Assembly: GCA_021292165.1 (NCBI GenBank)
Contig: CM037877.1
Span: 163,113,742-163,177,741 of the forward strand
Source: Shinisaurus crocodilurus
Lineage: Eukaryota > Chordata > Lepidosauria > Squamata > Shinisauridae
DNA length: 64,000 nucleotides
Reading direction: 5' to 3'
Part shown: in pieces, positions 21,161 to 33,210 of the stretch
Layout: each line of letters starts with the position of its first letter
Numbering within the stretch: the stretch's first letter is position 1
Notes under the pieces: generated by a model
Seen by the model: only the letters and a program-made list of their open reading frames with translations
The model's database searches: none
Told to the model about the DNA's origin: nothing
Program-made: the position numbers and the translations under genes

Positions 21161-21539
21161 ACGCGCAGAGTTTCTGCTCCATGGTAGACAATGGCCTAAC
21201 CTTTTCAGGGAACTAAGCCCTGGCCTGACACGAGCTATGCTCAAGCAGGCAACTGGAATTGGGGAGGGGGGAATATTGGCCTTTCATAGGGGACATGGAC
21301 TCCTGCTACTTGATCTCTAGGACATGTTTGTCACTGCATTCGGGAGATGCTACCCTTCTGGGATGCTCTGGCCAGAAGTGCTCTGGGTAGAAGTCTTGCT
21401 ACACCAGTTAAATCATGGACTATGAACCCAAGAGGTTTGAAGATCTTATTCTGCCCAACTCTCTGTGTTTAACACTGACTTCCAAGTTTCTCAGCCTCCA
21501 TGAAGTTAAATGTATAGAAATTATTCCAATATTATGATA

Positions 21540-22350
21540 TTCAATTTTCAGTCTTTTATTAGCTCCTTTCAAGTATTAAATCCCAGACTTTTCACATATT
21601 TATGCCGTTGGTCCTGTTTGATTCTTCCAGATTTCAATATTCACTTCTGTTCTCTCAGCAAAGAGCAGCAAAAAAAATAAAATAAAAAAGGAAGGGAAAA
21701 AAAGTCATCACTGGAAGCCAAATTAGCTAGGGGGGGGGGACATATTTTGAAAAAGAAATCTTGTTTCTCCCCCTTCTTCTTAAAGAGGCAAATGGTTTTT
21801 TAAAAGCAGAGCCGAGTAAAGCTGCCTTGCTTAGGAATAATCATAATGAGATGAAAAGCAGCCATATGACTTTCAGTGTTAGGTAGCCCCAAACCCACCT
21901 CATCCCTTATAGCATTAATTAAAAAGAACTTCCCCCCTTTAATAAAGTGATACACGCTTTAGACCCCCCTGTCCTCCTCCTCCTCCTCCTCCTCCTCTCC
22001 CATGTGAATCTGTGGGCTGAAGGGAATTCAGGTTAATATGTTGACACACTTAACAATGTAGGGTCATGTCACACCGTATGCTTGACTGCTTTGCTTGAGC
22101 GCCGCCTCTGACAGGTTCCTAATCAGCCACTGCCCTTAAGGCAGAGGCAAAAGAGAGGGATTTTAATTACTGCTCCAGCCCGGGCTTTGCCAGCATTAAA
22201 TTGAGACATAATTAGGCCTCCAAATTTTAATAATTGTCCTAGCTAATTGGGCAGACAAGTGCGTTTCAGCAGCATGGCATGATTAGATAATTAGTATTTC
22301 CAAATGACAAAATTGGGCTCTTGATTACAGAGTTGAGAGAAACTAGTTAG
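21540..22350. other. Candidate conserved non-coding element rich in homeodomain-type sites
   Basis: Contains dense TAAT/ATTA motifs: GCATTAATTAAAAAG (about 21910), TTTTAATTACTG, ACATAATTAGGCC, TTTTAATAATTG, CTAGCTAATTGGG and GATTAGATAATTAG. Interspersed are a GA/CTCC tract (21975-21996) and a G-run (21730). The pattern is typical of developmental enhancers. Conservation could not be tested. Confidence 0.4.
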
Positions 22351-22739
22351 GGGCAGGGTGCTGGTGCGGAGGGAGAGAGAAAAGAGAGGACAAGGTAGCC
22401 ACTCTTTATGAGTCTATAAGGGGAGAGTTTAACAACACGGGTGATTTGGTGGCCATTCAAAGATGCCGAGGATCTTTACAGGGATGCATTTCAAATGGAG
22501 AGGGCGACTTCACTTCAGAAGTCTCTCATCTAGGCAATGATATTATTATTTGGGGCCTTCCCATTGTACCCTGAGCAGCCAGGAATATGTGAGCTGGTGA
22601 TATTTTGTCAGGTGGTTATACTTTTAAATGCTTTGAGACATCAAGAGAGGGTCCTGCCGTTATACCTCCTGCCCTTTTTCTCACCCAGCTTCTTGCATTG
22701 CCTTCTGTGGCCAAAAGGCCTCTAAAATGTTGTTCCACA

Positions 22740-23330
22740 GCAGGTGGAAGAAGGGTGGACAAGGCCAAGTGCTCCAGTGGAGAAACAGGATGGGAGGAGC
22801 GGCAGCGACATTCTGTCCTGGAACACTGAAAAGGTCTAGATGCCGAGTTGTGGTCAATGGCCCATCTACTTCAGCTGAGGGTGCTTCACAGCAGCCTCAA
22901 GTCGTAATTCACAAGCGGGACCTGCAGCAAAAATGTTGCTGTGTAGTGCACCCATTGGAAGGGGTAGCAGCAAGCGGATTGGGGCTAACAAGGAGGTTCC
23001 TCTCCCCACTCTCTCCCCAAGTCCCTGGGAGCCAACAGGCATGGGGAGGGGGTGGGGCCCATGGAGGGAACACAAGCCTCCACGGGCTGCATGCGGAACC
23101 TCCACAGGCTGCATGGGGAACCTCCATGGGCCAGAGGTTCCCCATCCCTGCTGTGCAGAGCACTCCTTTTCAGAATGCCAGTTGGCCATGCCCTTTTCCA
23201 GAAAACTCCATTCCATTCCCCTCCCCCTTTTCCCGCCCTCCCCAACAGTTAGCATTCCATGCCCGCTAAGCATGCCAAGGACGCACTGAGCAGTTCCCAT
23301 GGCTTCCCCTGCAGCCCATAAACACTTTTG
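22740..23330. repeat. GC-rich tract with small internal repeats
   Basis: Contains triplicated 'GGCTGCATG.GGAACCTCCA' units (23085-23135) and 'GAGGTTCCCCATCCCTGCTG', which resembles one end of hAT-like elements in the window. The open frames here (about 180 codons on +, 156 on -) lack domains and overlap each other. Confidence 0.4.
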
Positions 23331-23372
23331 CTCCAAAACCCTGGAGTTTCCCCAAGCCCTGCTGATCCCTAC

Positions 23373-23612
23373 CTTTTATTTATTTATTTATTTATTTATA
23401 TCCTGCCTTTTTCCCCTGCAAGGAACCCAAGGCAGCTTACATGATCCTCCTCCTCTCCATTTTATCCTCACAACAACCCTGTGAAGTAGGTTAGGCTGAG
23501 AGTCAGTGACTGGCCCAAAGTCACCCAGTGAACTTCATGGCCCAGTAGGGTCTAGAACCTGGATCTTCCGAGTCCCAGTCCAAGACATTAACCACTACGC
23601 CACACTGGGATG
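23373..23612. mobile_element. L2/MIR-like repeat, good copy
   Basis: Starts with a TTTA tract, then 'CCCAAGGCAGCTTACATGAT', 'CAACCCTGTGAAGTAGGTTA', 'GTGACTGGCCCAAAGTCACC' and 'ACCACTACGCCACACTGG'. This is the order found in L2/MIR-related 3' regions of amniotes. Confidence 0.7.
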
Positions 23613-24464
23613 GTGCCATTTTGGCTACAAAAGGATCCACACTCAGAGAATGAGCGTACTATTAATTTATATAGGATCATATTTGCACTGGACTTTGTGA
23701 GCTGTATGTGTGGATAAGCCATATTCATGATGAGCCTGTGGACATCTTATTCATCTGACATGATGCAGCAGTCAATGATAATAGGCAGGCCCATAGCCAG
23801 CCTAAAAGTTGGGCAGGGCACAAAAAAAGTAGGGGGCAGTTCATCTTGTTTGCAGACCTTTTAAAGACAAAATTGTAAGCTGTTTAGGGGGGCAGAGAAA
23901 ATCTAGGAGGGGGGGCCTAGCCCCCCTTGGCTACGGGCCCTATAATAGGTCCGTGAAGCCTTCATCCCTCAGCAAAAAGATACAGAAATTTACAGTGGGC
24001 TCAAGCCCTCTTCATGTGTTTTCTGGAATGCATGAGGATTAAAACTGGGAACAGGGATGGGGCTGCACACGCTGGCCCCACCCCTGACGTCCCCATGCAT
24101 GCTGGCCCCACACGTGTTGAGCAGGCCAAAGGTGTGCAGGGGAGTTCTGTTCACGTTTCAGCACGAGTAGAACTCTGCGTGGCTGGGGACCCCGAGGGTG
24201 AAGCGGATACGAGTAGAACTCCCCTGCAGACCTTGACACTCTGCATGGCAAGGGCAGGGATCTGAAGGGGTGGGGGCGGCATGGGGAACTTGGGGGCAGG
24301 GCTAGCATGCAGGGCCCTGTCCCCAGTTTTAGCCCTCACGTGTTTGGGAGGATGCAAGAAGAGCATCTGTGAAAGAAAGAATACCACTTTCCCCCTCCCC
24401 CAACACAGCACATGGCAGTGACTAAGCATTCCAAGTATTATCACACAGCAAATGTTTAGTACAT

Positions 24465-24600
24465 AAGTGTGCAACTTGGGGCCCTCCAGATGCTGTTGGA
24501 CTACAGCTCCTATCATCCCTCACCATTAGCTATGCTAGCTGGGGCTGATGGAAGCTGAAGTCCAATAACATCTGGAGGACCGCGCATTCTCCATCCCTGC
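24465..24600. mobile_element. Palindromic hAT-like miniature element (CCTCCAGATG family)
   Basis: The left arm GGCCCTCCAGATGCTGTTGG and right arm CCAATAACATCTGGAGGACC are inverted around a centre containing 'TAGCTATGCTAGCTGGGGCT'. Relatives lie at 28496, 54366, 57508, 60744 and 61000. Confidence 0.7.
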
Positions 24601-24774
24601 TTTAGTACAATACTTAGCGACACTTATTGTGTGGCTTCCACATTTTGTGCCTATGTGGGCAAACCATGGTCTCTGCATCTCTAGGTGGCATAACAGCACA
24701 GAGAATTGCCAAGCAGGCAGTTCTAAGCCTACTGCCCTGCATTGCAGTGGAACAGCTTGTTGGCTTCTCTCCTA

Positions 24775-25835
24775 GGCTTGGTCTTCTTTCTGGATGAATG
24801 GGCAACAAAATGGCAAATGCGGTTCAATGTGAGTAAGTGTAAAGTGATGCCCATTAGGGCAAAAAATATGAACTTCATGGGTTGGATCCAGATTTATGCT
24901 GGATCAACTGCACTGATGGAAGTGGACTCCCCCGCCCCTTCCTTCACATGACAGCCCCTCCAGCCCACTGAAAATGCTACACAGAGAGTCAGAAGACCCT
25001 GCTGAATGTGGTGTGGGGGCAAGGAAGATCCCCCAAAATCAGGTGGAGGAGGTCCCTGCCTCTCGTGGAAGGCAGATCCTAGAACCAACACAATGTGTTA
25101 TGTACAATGTATAAGAGTCTGAATTGGCAGTAATCAAGAAAAAAATATCTTGGGATCATGGTGGATAGCTCACTGAAAATGTCAACTGATGTTTGGCAGC
25201 TGTAAAAAAAAGGCGGGACAGGAGTGATGCCTTAATAGGAATGACTGAAAATAAAGCTAACAGTATTGTAATACCTGTACACAAATTGATCATGCAGCTG
25301 CTTTTTGATTGGCCCATCTCCAGAAAAGACATCTTAGAGCTGCGAAGGAAAGGTTAAAATATTTTGGGCTTTTTAGTGTACAACTCAAGTGTGTGTGTGT
25401 GTGTGGGGGGGATGCACAGGATAGAATTTTATAAAATAATGCACGCTGTTTAGAATGTGGATAGAAATCCGCCCCATTACACTAGAATTTGGGGTCCTCC
25501 AATGAAATAAATTGCCAGTATGTTAAGGATAGACAAAAGGAAGTAATTCTTCCCAAAATGTTCAATTAACTTAGAATTTACTGCCAAGAGATTTGGTGAT
25601 AGCCACTGATTTAGATGGCTTTAAAAGGGGACAGTCACGTTTATTGAAGATAGATCTATAAAGAGCTGTTAGTCATGATGGCTCTGTGGAACCTACATGT
25701 TCAGAGGCAATACTAGTCCCCCATGACTGGGCTACTGCTGTCAAGCCCTGTGTGTGTGGGGATCTGGTTGGTCACTGTGGTCATTTGAGTAGATGGGTCA
25801 TTGGTCTGATCTAGGGCCCTTCTTATGTCTTTTCG
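24775..25835 (+). mobile_element. CR1-like LINE remnant, interrupted by a miniature element
   Basis: 24790-24875 reads DEWATKWQMRFNVSKCKVM, a clear reverse-transcriptase thumb motif of CR1/L2-type elements. After a miniature element (24879-25095) the frame fragments continue (AVKK-like at about 25200, ISRKDILELRRKG at 25315). The 3' part (25600-25835) carries 'GGCTTTAAAAGGGGACAGTC', 'CATGATGGCTCTGTGGAACC' and 'GGTCTGATCTAGGGCCCTTC', the usual tail of this repeat. Heavily decayed. Confidence 0.75.
24879..25095. mobile_element. GGGTTGG-ended miniature element, long type, copy 2
   Basis: Same family and orientation as 19925-20148, with the shared 'TTTATGCTGGATCAACTGCA' and 'GCTACACAGAGAGTCAGAAG' blocks. 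Inserted in the CR1-like ORF. Confidence 0.7.
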
Positions 25836-25890
25836 TTCTCTGCGGTTGCTCATGCAGCTTTTTGAAGAAGGGAGTTGGCATTGCCTTAAC

Positions 25891-26057
25891 ATAGATCAAT
25901 AGATTATAGAGTTGGAAGGCGCCTACAAGGCCATCGAGTCCAACCCTCTGCTCAATGCAGGAAACTAAAGGAGAGGTCTCCCATCCAAGTAATAACCAGG
26001 CCTGACCCTGTTTAGCTTTCCACACTCAGACATGCTGAGCCAGCGTGAGCCACAGGC
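25891..26057 (-). mobile_element. 5S-rRNA-derived SINE (minus strand)
   Basis: Read on the minus strand the head contains AAGCTAAACAGGGTCAGGCC and TGGTTATTACTTGGATGGGA, matching the internal control region of vertebrate 5S rRNA. The other end reads TTCCAACTCTATAATCTATT, a CR1-type 3' tail. It is therefore a SINE with a 5S head and a LINE-derived tail. The second copy (58875-59038) is on the + strand. Confidence 0.85.
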
Positions 26058-26417
26058 CTGCTTGCTTATATGTTAGATGAAGGTAAAAATTTGCATTTGC
26101 TATCACTGAAGGAACACAATGGAAGTCAAGGAAAAGAAAAGCAAAGTGAGAAGGATGAGAGTTTTGTGTTCAGGATTACTTTCTATTTATCACTTTAAGG
26201 GCACCTTTGGAAAGGGAGCTGTATGTAAGACATGGAGTATGTTGGTAAGAAAAGTGCCTGCCTGTTCTGTTGGTGCAGCCCAGACCTTTCTTCTACGCAG
26301 CTTTGAGCACGTGAGCCAACAAGACCCCATTCCCACAATGGTGTTAATAAACAACCTCTATTCTAGATACATTTTCAATTTTCTGTTCTCCAGTTCTCTT
26401 GTTCATTTCTCCTAGGA

Positions 26418-26633
26418 CCGGTTCACACATGCACATTATTATTACATCATCTGCTAAATGAACACTGGCTGACTCGACTGAATATGTGAACTCCGTTCTT
26501 CGAAAGTGATGTTTGAGTTGATACGATATGGGAATTCTATCTGTGGTGTTTAACCTGTGATGGCTCATTTGCCCATGCAAGTTGCCACAACGAGATGTCA
26601 AGTGATACTTGTGTATGTACTATTAACTGGCCC
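26418..26633. mobile_element. Miniature element with ACCGGTTCACACATG end
   Basis: Shares 'TTCACACATGCA', 'CACTGGCT', 'ATCTGTG.TG' and 'TGTGATGGCTCATT' in the same order with 55456-55673. The left end is clear and the right is diverged. Confidence 0.6.
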
Positions 26634-27000
26634 TGAAGATATTTGGTTTATGGTTGTTGGCTCCTCTAACATATATGGTAAGATCTGAGATCATAGTAAG
26701 CGAGCTATCCTTTAGTGCCAGCTCTTGAAAAGCAATATGTGCAAAGTGGGGTGGAAGTTTGAGAGAGGTGCAAGGATTAGGGGAAATTGTTAGTTTCTAG
26801 AGCGCCCCTTATTATAATTATACAGATCGGCAAAGTGACCATTTATAAAGACAAGAGACCAGAGTAATTCATTACTGGCTGGACAGAAAACATTGCAGTC
26901 TGTGGTACATCCCCCTCCTCCACCTTGGAAAAGACATGCCGTGGTGGGAACAAAACTTTTGAAGAGGGGCAAAGCACACTTGGAGATCCATACTCTAAAG

Positions 27001-27135
27001 CAGTGTTCTCCAACCTTGGGTCCCCAGGTGTTTTTGGCCTACAACTCCCAGCATGCCCCAGCCAGCATAGCTGACTGGGGCATGCTGGGAGTTGTAGGCC
27101 AAAAACACCTGGGGACCCAAGGTTGGAGAACACTG
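27001..27135. mobile_element. hAT-type miniature element with perfect 8-bp duplication, copy 2
   Basis: 135 bp, near-perfect palindrome with the same ends as 14657-14767 (CAGTGTTCTCCAACCTTGGG and its inverse). It is flanked by CTCTAAAG on both sides (26993-27000, 27136-27143). The arms differ by very few bases, so the insertion is recent or the arms have been homogenised. Confidence 0.92.
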
Positions 27136-27677
27136 CTCTAAAGAAACCATCTCACCTAGTGTAAAAAAGAAGGGGGGGGGAAAGGGTGCAAAAGTTCCCT
27201 TTTGTTCCATCTGGAACAGACAGTGACCTGTTGCTGGTGGTGTGTTCCATTTCCCTATTGCTTCTTTAGGTGCTTCCGTTGTTAACCAACCAACCAATTA
27301 CATACCATTGGATTAAATGTGTTATTAAAGGATGCTTGCTGGAGCCCCAGATTACTAATTTGGGATGGAGAAATGGTTGACTTCGGGTACCAGTTAATTG
27401 TTCAGTTGACTGGCAGCCTTTTCTTTTTGGACTGAGTAAAATATTGTCAATGTTATTGTATGTGGCTGCCTACCTTTTTATTATATCATGGTGTCCTCTG
27501 AGAGGAAAAGCAGGAGTGAGGCCTCCTCACTGTCCAATCTTAAAGGATTCACTCATACCTAGTTTTAGGAGGAGGTGTCCATTGCCCTCTCTGTTCCCAG
27601 TTAAGCGACAGTACCCAGCTTTTACTAGCCATGATGATTAGGATCCATTCCAAAGAGTTAATGCAGGTACACACAGA

Positions 27678-27902
27678 GGGCAGTATCCAATGCTGGCATT
27701 CCGCCAGCACTAAACACGTTGCGCTAGTAGAAATGAATGTTAGCACAATGGGGAGCTAGCGCTGGCTAGTGCAACCCCAGAAACTAGCCCCAAAATGAGC
27801 CCTTCTGCAATGATATAAATCAATGGAGCACTAATTTGGGCTCGTTTCCAGTTGTGCTAGTGTTTGTTTCTGTTAGTGCAGCAGCAGCATTGGATACTGC
27901 CC
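27678..27902. mobile_element. Miniature element with perfect 18-bp terminal inverted repeats
   Basis: GGGCAGTATCCAATGCTG at the left and its exact reverse complement at the right end. The 225-bp interior has further inverted similarity ('TTAGTGCAGCA', 'GCTAGTGCAACC'). No clear target duplication. Confidence 0.8.
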
Positions 27903-27950
27903 AAAGATGTTACGTATACTAGTGGGATTTATGACTTTTGCCTTTTAACA

Positions 27951-27970
27951 CCACACACACACACACACAC
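27951..27970. repeat. (CA)n microsatellite
   Basis: Ten CA units. Confidence 0.9.
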
Positions 27971-28495
27971 TGTCACTATGCCTAATCGCAGACTGATCTA
28001 GTCAATTCCATTTCAAAAACCAGTTTCCATGTGGCAGCACAGCATGTGTGACTGCTGTTTAGGAAATGCAACCCGTCTTGGGTATGTAGAGCTTGTGCAA
28101 TTCTCTGGATCACAGTCTGTGTGTATTAACTGCAGGCACCTCTGAATAGGAACACGGACTACGGGGGGCGAGAGGCAAGAAGCAAAGACACAAGCAGTTA
28201 TCATGGTAGCACAGATCATGGAGGAATCAGGACTGCCACCAAGTTCATCACATATATTTTTTTAATGAGGTTTGGACTTGTGCTCTGTAATGCTTCTGAG
28301 AGGAACTGGACTCTGGAATCTTCTAGAAAACAGTTGCATTTCTAATTAGCATAATTATCTCTGTGCTTTGTTATTGTTCTAATAAATACTCGACTATTTG
28401 ATGAATATTTGACCAGTTAATTGATTGACTTTGTGTTTTTTATTTATCTTTAGACCATACAAATGCCAACCCTAGAAAAACAGGATTAGTTTCCC

Positions 28496-28567
28496 CGACC
28501 TGGCTGGGGCTGATGGAAGCTGTAGTCCAACACACCTGGAGGGCCCCAGGTTGGGGAAGGCTGGATT
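28496..28567. mobile_element. Half copy of the CCTCCAGATG hAT-like family
   Basis: 'CTGGCTGGGGCTGATGGAAG' followed by 'TGTAGTCCAACACACCTGGA' and 'CCAGGTTGGGGAAGGCTGG'. One arm only. Confidence 0.65.
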
Positions 28568-28859
28568 ATCCTCTCAAAAGACAGCTGCTTTTCCAAAGGG
28601 ATCTATCTTCTTGAACAAGAGTGGATCCACTTAACTGAATCTCTTCAAAAACAACTTTCCCTGCTGCATTGTCTTGAAATGTCTGGAAATCTCTCTTTGG
28701 CAGTAGCTGGGCTCCCATTTTGAGTTCACTTTTGCATTCCACAGATAAAATCTAACACCCACTGAAGGAAGGTGTAATATCAGATTGTCACAAAGATTTC
28801 GCCTTCCTGTACACAATGCTAGGGCTTCTTCTTCTTTTCCCCCCTCCCCCCCTTTTTTG

Positions 28860-29125
28860 AAAAATTGCTTTTATGACTGATCACTCAACACCTTGTTGGC
28901 TCTGATTGCAGAAAATGCACCTTATAAATATATGATAACCACCCTGTAATAGGGAGTGTGACAATTTACTTCACAGTGCGTTTCAGGCTGCTAATTGATC
29001 GTTTCAGTCCAGGGACTATGCAGAATAAATTACAGCCATCAAAAGGATATCACAGTTCATTTTTTTGTTGAATGCTGCTGTGTCGCTTCATGTTCATCTT
29101 TTGTGGAATAAGCCACATTAACCCG
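28860..29125. other. Candidate conserved non-coding element
   Basis: Repeat-free block with motifs such as TTTATGACTGATCACTCAAC, GCTAATTGATCG, AATAAATTACAGCC and CACATTAACCCG. No coding signal. Called from composition only. Confidence 0.35.
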
Positions 29126-30559
29126 ATGTGCTGTGGCTCTACCGTTATTATTAGCTATACCTACACTACTATTCAGACAGATCTGCAAGTGGCCACAAGG
29201 GGGTGCTCAATTTGCATCCTTTAGCAAAAGCGGGAGCGCCCGCTTGCCGGTTAGCTGTATCCGGGTGAGTCTGAATCCCTATCTTTATAAGACTCTGGAT
29301 ATTTTGTAGAAGGGCAGGATTATACAAGGCAGTGACTACTGGCTGCACTGTACTATTTTCCAAATTACCGGTAGCAGGAAAGAATTTTTTTTTTTAAAGA
29401 GATTTTTTTTCCTCTTCAATTTTTAATTCCTTCTTTATTGAGTGATCGAAGAGCAGGCAGGTGGGTAAGAAAGTAATCCTGGGCTGCTAAGCCCTTTAAA
29501 CTGTTAGAGGGAAACTGTTTTTGTTTCCTTTCAGTTCTCTTAAATATTTCTGCATAAATGGTATTTTTTTAAAAAAATACACCACTAAGTTATGACCTAA
29601 GGATGCTGGTTCAAACCAACCATATATATTTTCACAGAGCACGTGAATCTGATCTAGTACCCAAATAAAAAATGCCACAATGTGCTTCGTTTGTAGATAT
29701 TTATGTGCCCCCCTCCTTGAAAAGAAAAGAAAAGAAAAAATAGCGTATTAAAAGGTAAACTATTATTTGTACAGAAGAACTAGCTCCTTTCTTTTAATTA
29801 AAAAGGTCTGAATTATTTATCTCTCAAAACTTGATGAGGAAATCATTCCTTTCTTAAATCACTAAATGGATGTGCGTGAAGTATTGTTTCAAATGGTAGT
29901 TAAGTTTATGGGGTGAGGGCCGCCTTTAGTGTATCATTCATCCCTGTCGTTGAAGGGATGGACGAGAGCTGGGTTTAGACGAACTGTTCTGTCTGTCAAC
30001 GGACGATGAGGAGAGTTTTTGAACAGCTAGAGATGATGAGGTCTACCAATAAATATTTCAGACATTGGTTTGGGCAGCCTTGCAAGGACCTGAAAAGACA
30101 GAGGTCTTCCATCAGTTAGAAAAAGAGAGAGGTGTTTACCTTCAGCAGAAATCATCTCTCTCCTCTATAGAGAGGATTTCTCTCTATAGCTTGGGCTAAG
30201 TTAATCAGTTGTTAAAGCATAAGTTACTAAGCATAAGCATACAACCTAAGTTTCTCTACCAGCAAATTCACCTGCACGTTTTGTCTTCCTTCCAGCACCT
30301 ACTCCCTGTCTCATGATCACATCGAGGCAAATCTGTTGTAAAGGTGATTGCACCTGATCCTGTACACTTTGGGGGAGAGAAGTAGTGCTTGAATTATGGG
30401 GGACCATGTGTGTGCGTGTGCGTATTGATCCCCAGCTCCTTTGGACAGCACGAAAGGGAAGATAACCTTAGCAGCGGGATGGGGGCACATACACTGTATT
30501 TTGAGCACAGTTATCTGAGCAGCAGGATAGGTCCAGTGTGTGCGGAGAATTTCAACACA

Positions 30560-30695
30560 TTGGGTTGGTCGAGGCTTAGTTATGCTTAGAGTTGCCCCAC
30601 TGAAATCAATGGGACAAGTTAGGCATGGCTGACTTAAATCCCATGGATATCAATGGGACTTCTCTATGTATGTCTACGTCTGGCTCCAACCCATT
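30560..30695. mobile_element. Palindromic miniature element (GGGTTGG ends), copy
   Basis: ATT flanks both ends (before GGGTTGG and after CAACCC), compatible with a 3-bp duplication. 'AGTTATGCTTAGAG' and 'TGAAATCAATGGGACAAGTT' match the copies at 11704 and 12143. Confidence 0.7.
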
Positions 30696-31462
30696 CAGTA
30701 GATGCCCAGATATAAGAATGTCTGAGCTGGCAGAGATAATCCATAATGCACCGACACTTCTTCATGTTTTACTCACACGACACTCTCATTGACTTAGTGT
30801 TAACATTTACTTCAGTCAAAAGACCGCTGTTATCTGTATGTATTGCCAAGATACACAATTCCATCTCTGATTATTCATGCTGTGCTAATGAGAAATTATC
30901 CTTCTCTGGAATGCAAGAACCTCCAGGGCACTGGTTTCAGGTTTTTTGTCAGTAAAATGTCCTGAAGATTAAAGGAACTATATCCATATAATTTTGCACT
31001 CGTCAAATCTGTGTCTACACTTTGTGTACAAGTGTAATGAGACTGGTTTGGAGAAGAGAGAAATGTAGAAATCTGACTGGTGATTGTATTCCCCCCCCCC
31101 CACACACACACACACAGAGAAGGGAGGTATTTTGATGCATTGTCGGGGAAGCTGTACACGCCTGTGTGTTTTGCATCTTGCTGTCATTTTCATGATATCT
31201 ATGTGTATATAAATATTGGCACAGTATAGTTTTAAATCCAGAATCTTCTTGTATGGGCATACATTTATATTAGTTGAATAGTAAATTACACCTAGGTAAT
31301 ACGACAGATCAAGACTTGGGTATTTGCAATTCTTACTGTTAAGGATTGGTGAGCACATTGGTATAATTGAGCGGGAAAGAGATACATTCACGTCCCCTTA
31401 TTTTATTAATTAATTGGTGAACCTGCATTGTTGCTGAGTGAAAATAGCCTCCTGAAATTCTC

Positions 31463-31770
31463 CACCCTATTTGCAGGCAGCAAAATTGGAGGACACCATT
31501 GAGCCAAATATTCTCCATGGGGAGGAGAAAATTCTACAGCAATTTCTTGGTAGGCGGAGCTTGTCATTAGCAGTGGCATGGCTTTTTGCTTTTTTGCTTT
31601 TTTTTTTTGGCAGCAACTGTGTTGGCAGCCTGGCAACCATTTTGCATCCCCCACAATGCCCCAAACTTAGCTTTGAATTATGGGGGGGGGGGGAATGGTG
31701 GCTACCACACACAGGAAGGGAGAAAATATTCAAATACTATTCAGGCAATGACCCTCTTTTTTGAGGAGGG
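31463..31770. repeat. Inverted-repeat-bearing sequence with G-run
   Basis: Contains 'GCAGCAAAATTGGAGGACAC' and 'TTGGCAGCAACTGTGTTGGC' with a G-run at 31682-31693. 'CCACAATGCCCC' opposite 'TTATGGGG' suggests a decayed foldback, but ends are unclear. The rest of 29.1-33.0 kb shows only scattered simple repeats and no gene. Confidence 0.3.
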
Positions 31771-32605
31771 AGCCAAAAAGAAAAAGTTAAGAGACTTTTC
31801 TTAGAAAATTTCTGATGAACAAATCGCTCAGCTCTAAAATTCTGACAGCCCAATCACCAGAAATGTGTCCTGCAAACAAACAAACAAAAAACATACAATC
31901 CTATTCACCCAGTCCTCCCCCTACAAATATCTTTACCCTAAAATGGTGTCCCAGACACATGAAAATTGTTTTATTTCTCTTTATCTCACCTTCCCTGACC
32001 TGACCAAAGAAAGGAGAGTTTATAATGTCTGTAGTTTTATTCTAGTGCTGAACTGCACATAGTGAAAAAAGTCTTCCTAATGTTTAATTTGAGTCTTACT
32101 CCCTGGAGTTTAAAACCATAGTTTTCAGGTCTTTAGCTTCTCTTCTAGTTGAGAAAAATGGAAATTGAATTTTCTTTAGCATTGGAAGTAGACTTTCCCC
32201 CCTGCATTTTTCTCCTCCCTTGTTTTTGACCCAAATATTGCATACAAGCTTGGGGGACATCTGAAACATTTTAATAATCTGTAATTCTGATAAATAGATG
32301 TGCCATATTTACAAAAAAGGTCACAGTGACATGGCATTGCTTATGAGACACAAGGGCATGTCTACTATACTACCTTGGGAGATATAGTTTCATGTATATG
32401 CTAGGGATCTCTAGCAAAACATTCTCAGCACTCTTGCAAAACTACAATTCCAAGTTTCTCCTTGGGGAAGCCATGACGATGAAAATGGGTTTCAGCCCCA
32501 TTTAAATTGGTGGTACAGATGTACAGAATATTCCCTTCCTCCAAGGGTGTACTAAAACTCTGGCCCAAGTTTATCTTTTAGAAGGTATATGCAATCTTTA
32601 AAGAT

Positions 32606-32645
32606 GATAGATAGATTAGATAGATAGATAGATAGATAGATAGAT
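32606..32645. repeat. (GATA)n microsatellite
   Basis: About eight GATA units with one interruption (TTAGATA). Confidence 0.9.
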
Positions 32646-33023
32646 GTTTGGTGGCTGGACATGAGTGCAGTTTTGTATTAACAGTGTGTTAATTAAAAAA
32701 TCTATATTGAAAGCACAATTTCATACATGCTTTTTAACTCTACTGCTACTTTCCCTGCACATCTTTAATGATGTGGTGGATCAAATGTAAAATAAGTACA
32801 TAACATTTGTACCGCTTTGGAAGATGGATATACAAGGGCAGTTGTATCTAGAGACAACAATAAATGTATAAATAAACATCAGCAATATTCTCTTGCCACT
32901 TTCTCTTCTAAGTTCTCTTAATTCCCCCTGTTGCTTTCAGCAATTTTGTAAAACTATTCAGTGAGTAATTAAAATTAAGCCCCCCCCCCCCACACACACA
33001 TTATATATACACATGAATCTCTC

Positions 33024-33118
33024 TGGCTGTAATCCTGCTACATTCATTTACCTGGGAGTAAGTCCCATTAAACTCAATGAGGTTTAATTCTGAGTAAACA
33101 TATAGGGTTGCACTGTAA
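33024..33118. mobile_element. 'GGATTGCAGCC' miniature repeat, diverged copy
   Basis: GGCTGTAATCCTGCTACATT, then TTACCTGGGAGTAAGTCCCA, then TTCTGAGTAAACATATAGGG. It is an inverted-orientation relative of the copies at 55788, 57415 and 57780. Confidence 0.65.
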
Positions 33119-33210
33119 GATGCTTTACTAGGAACTCCAAAGATCCAAGGAATGGCACACCCCCCCTTTTTTTCTTTTCTGTTTTTAAAGCACTGGCAAT
33201 AAAACCTGTT

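Noticed and set aside
22727..23336. Frames of about 180 codons (+) and 156 codons (-).
   Set aside because: They overlap each other in a GC-rich tract with small repeats and have no recognisable motif.
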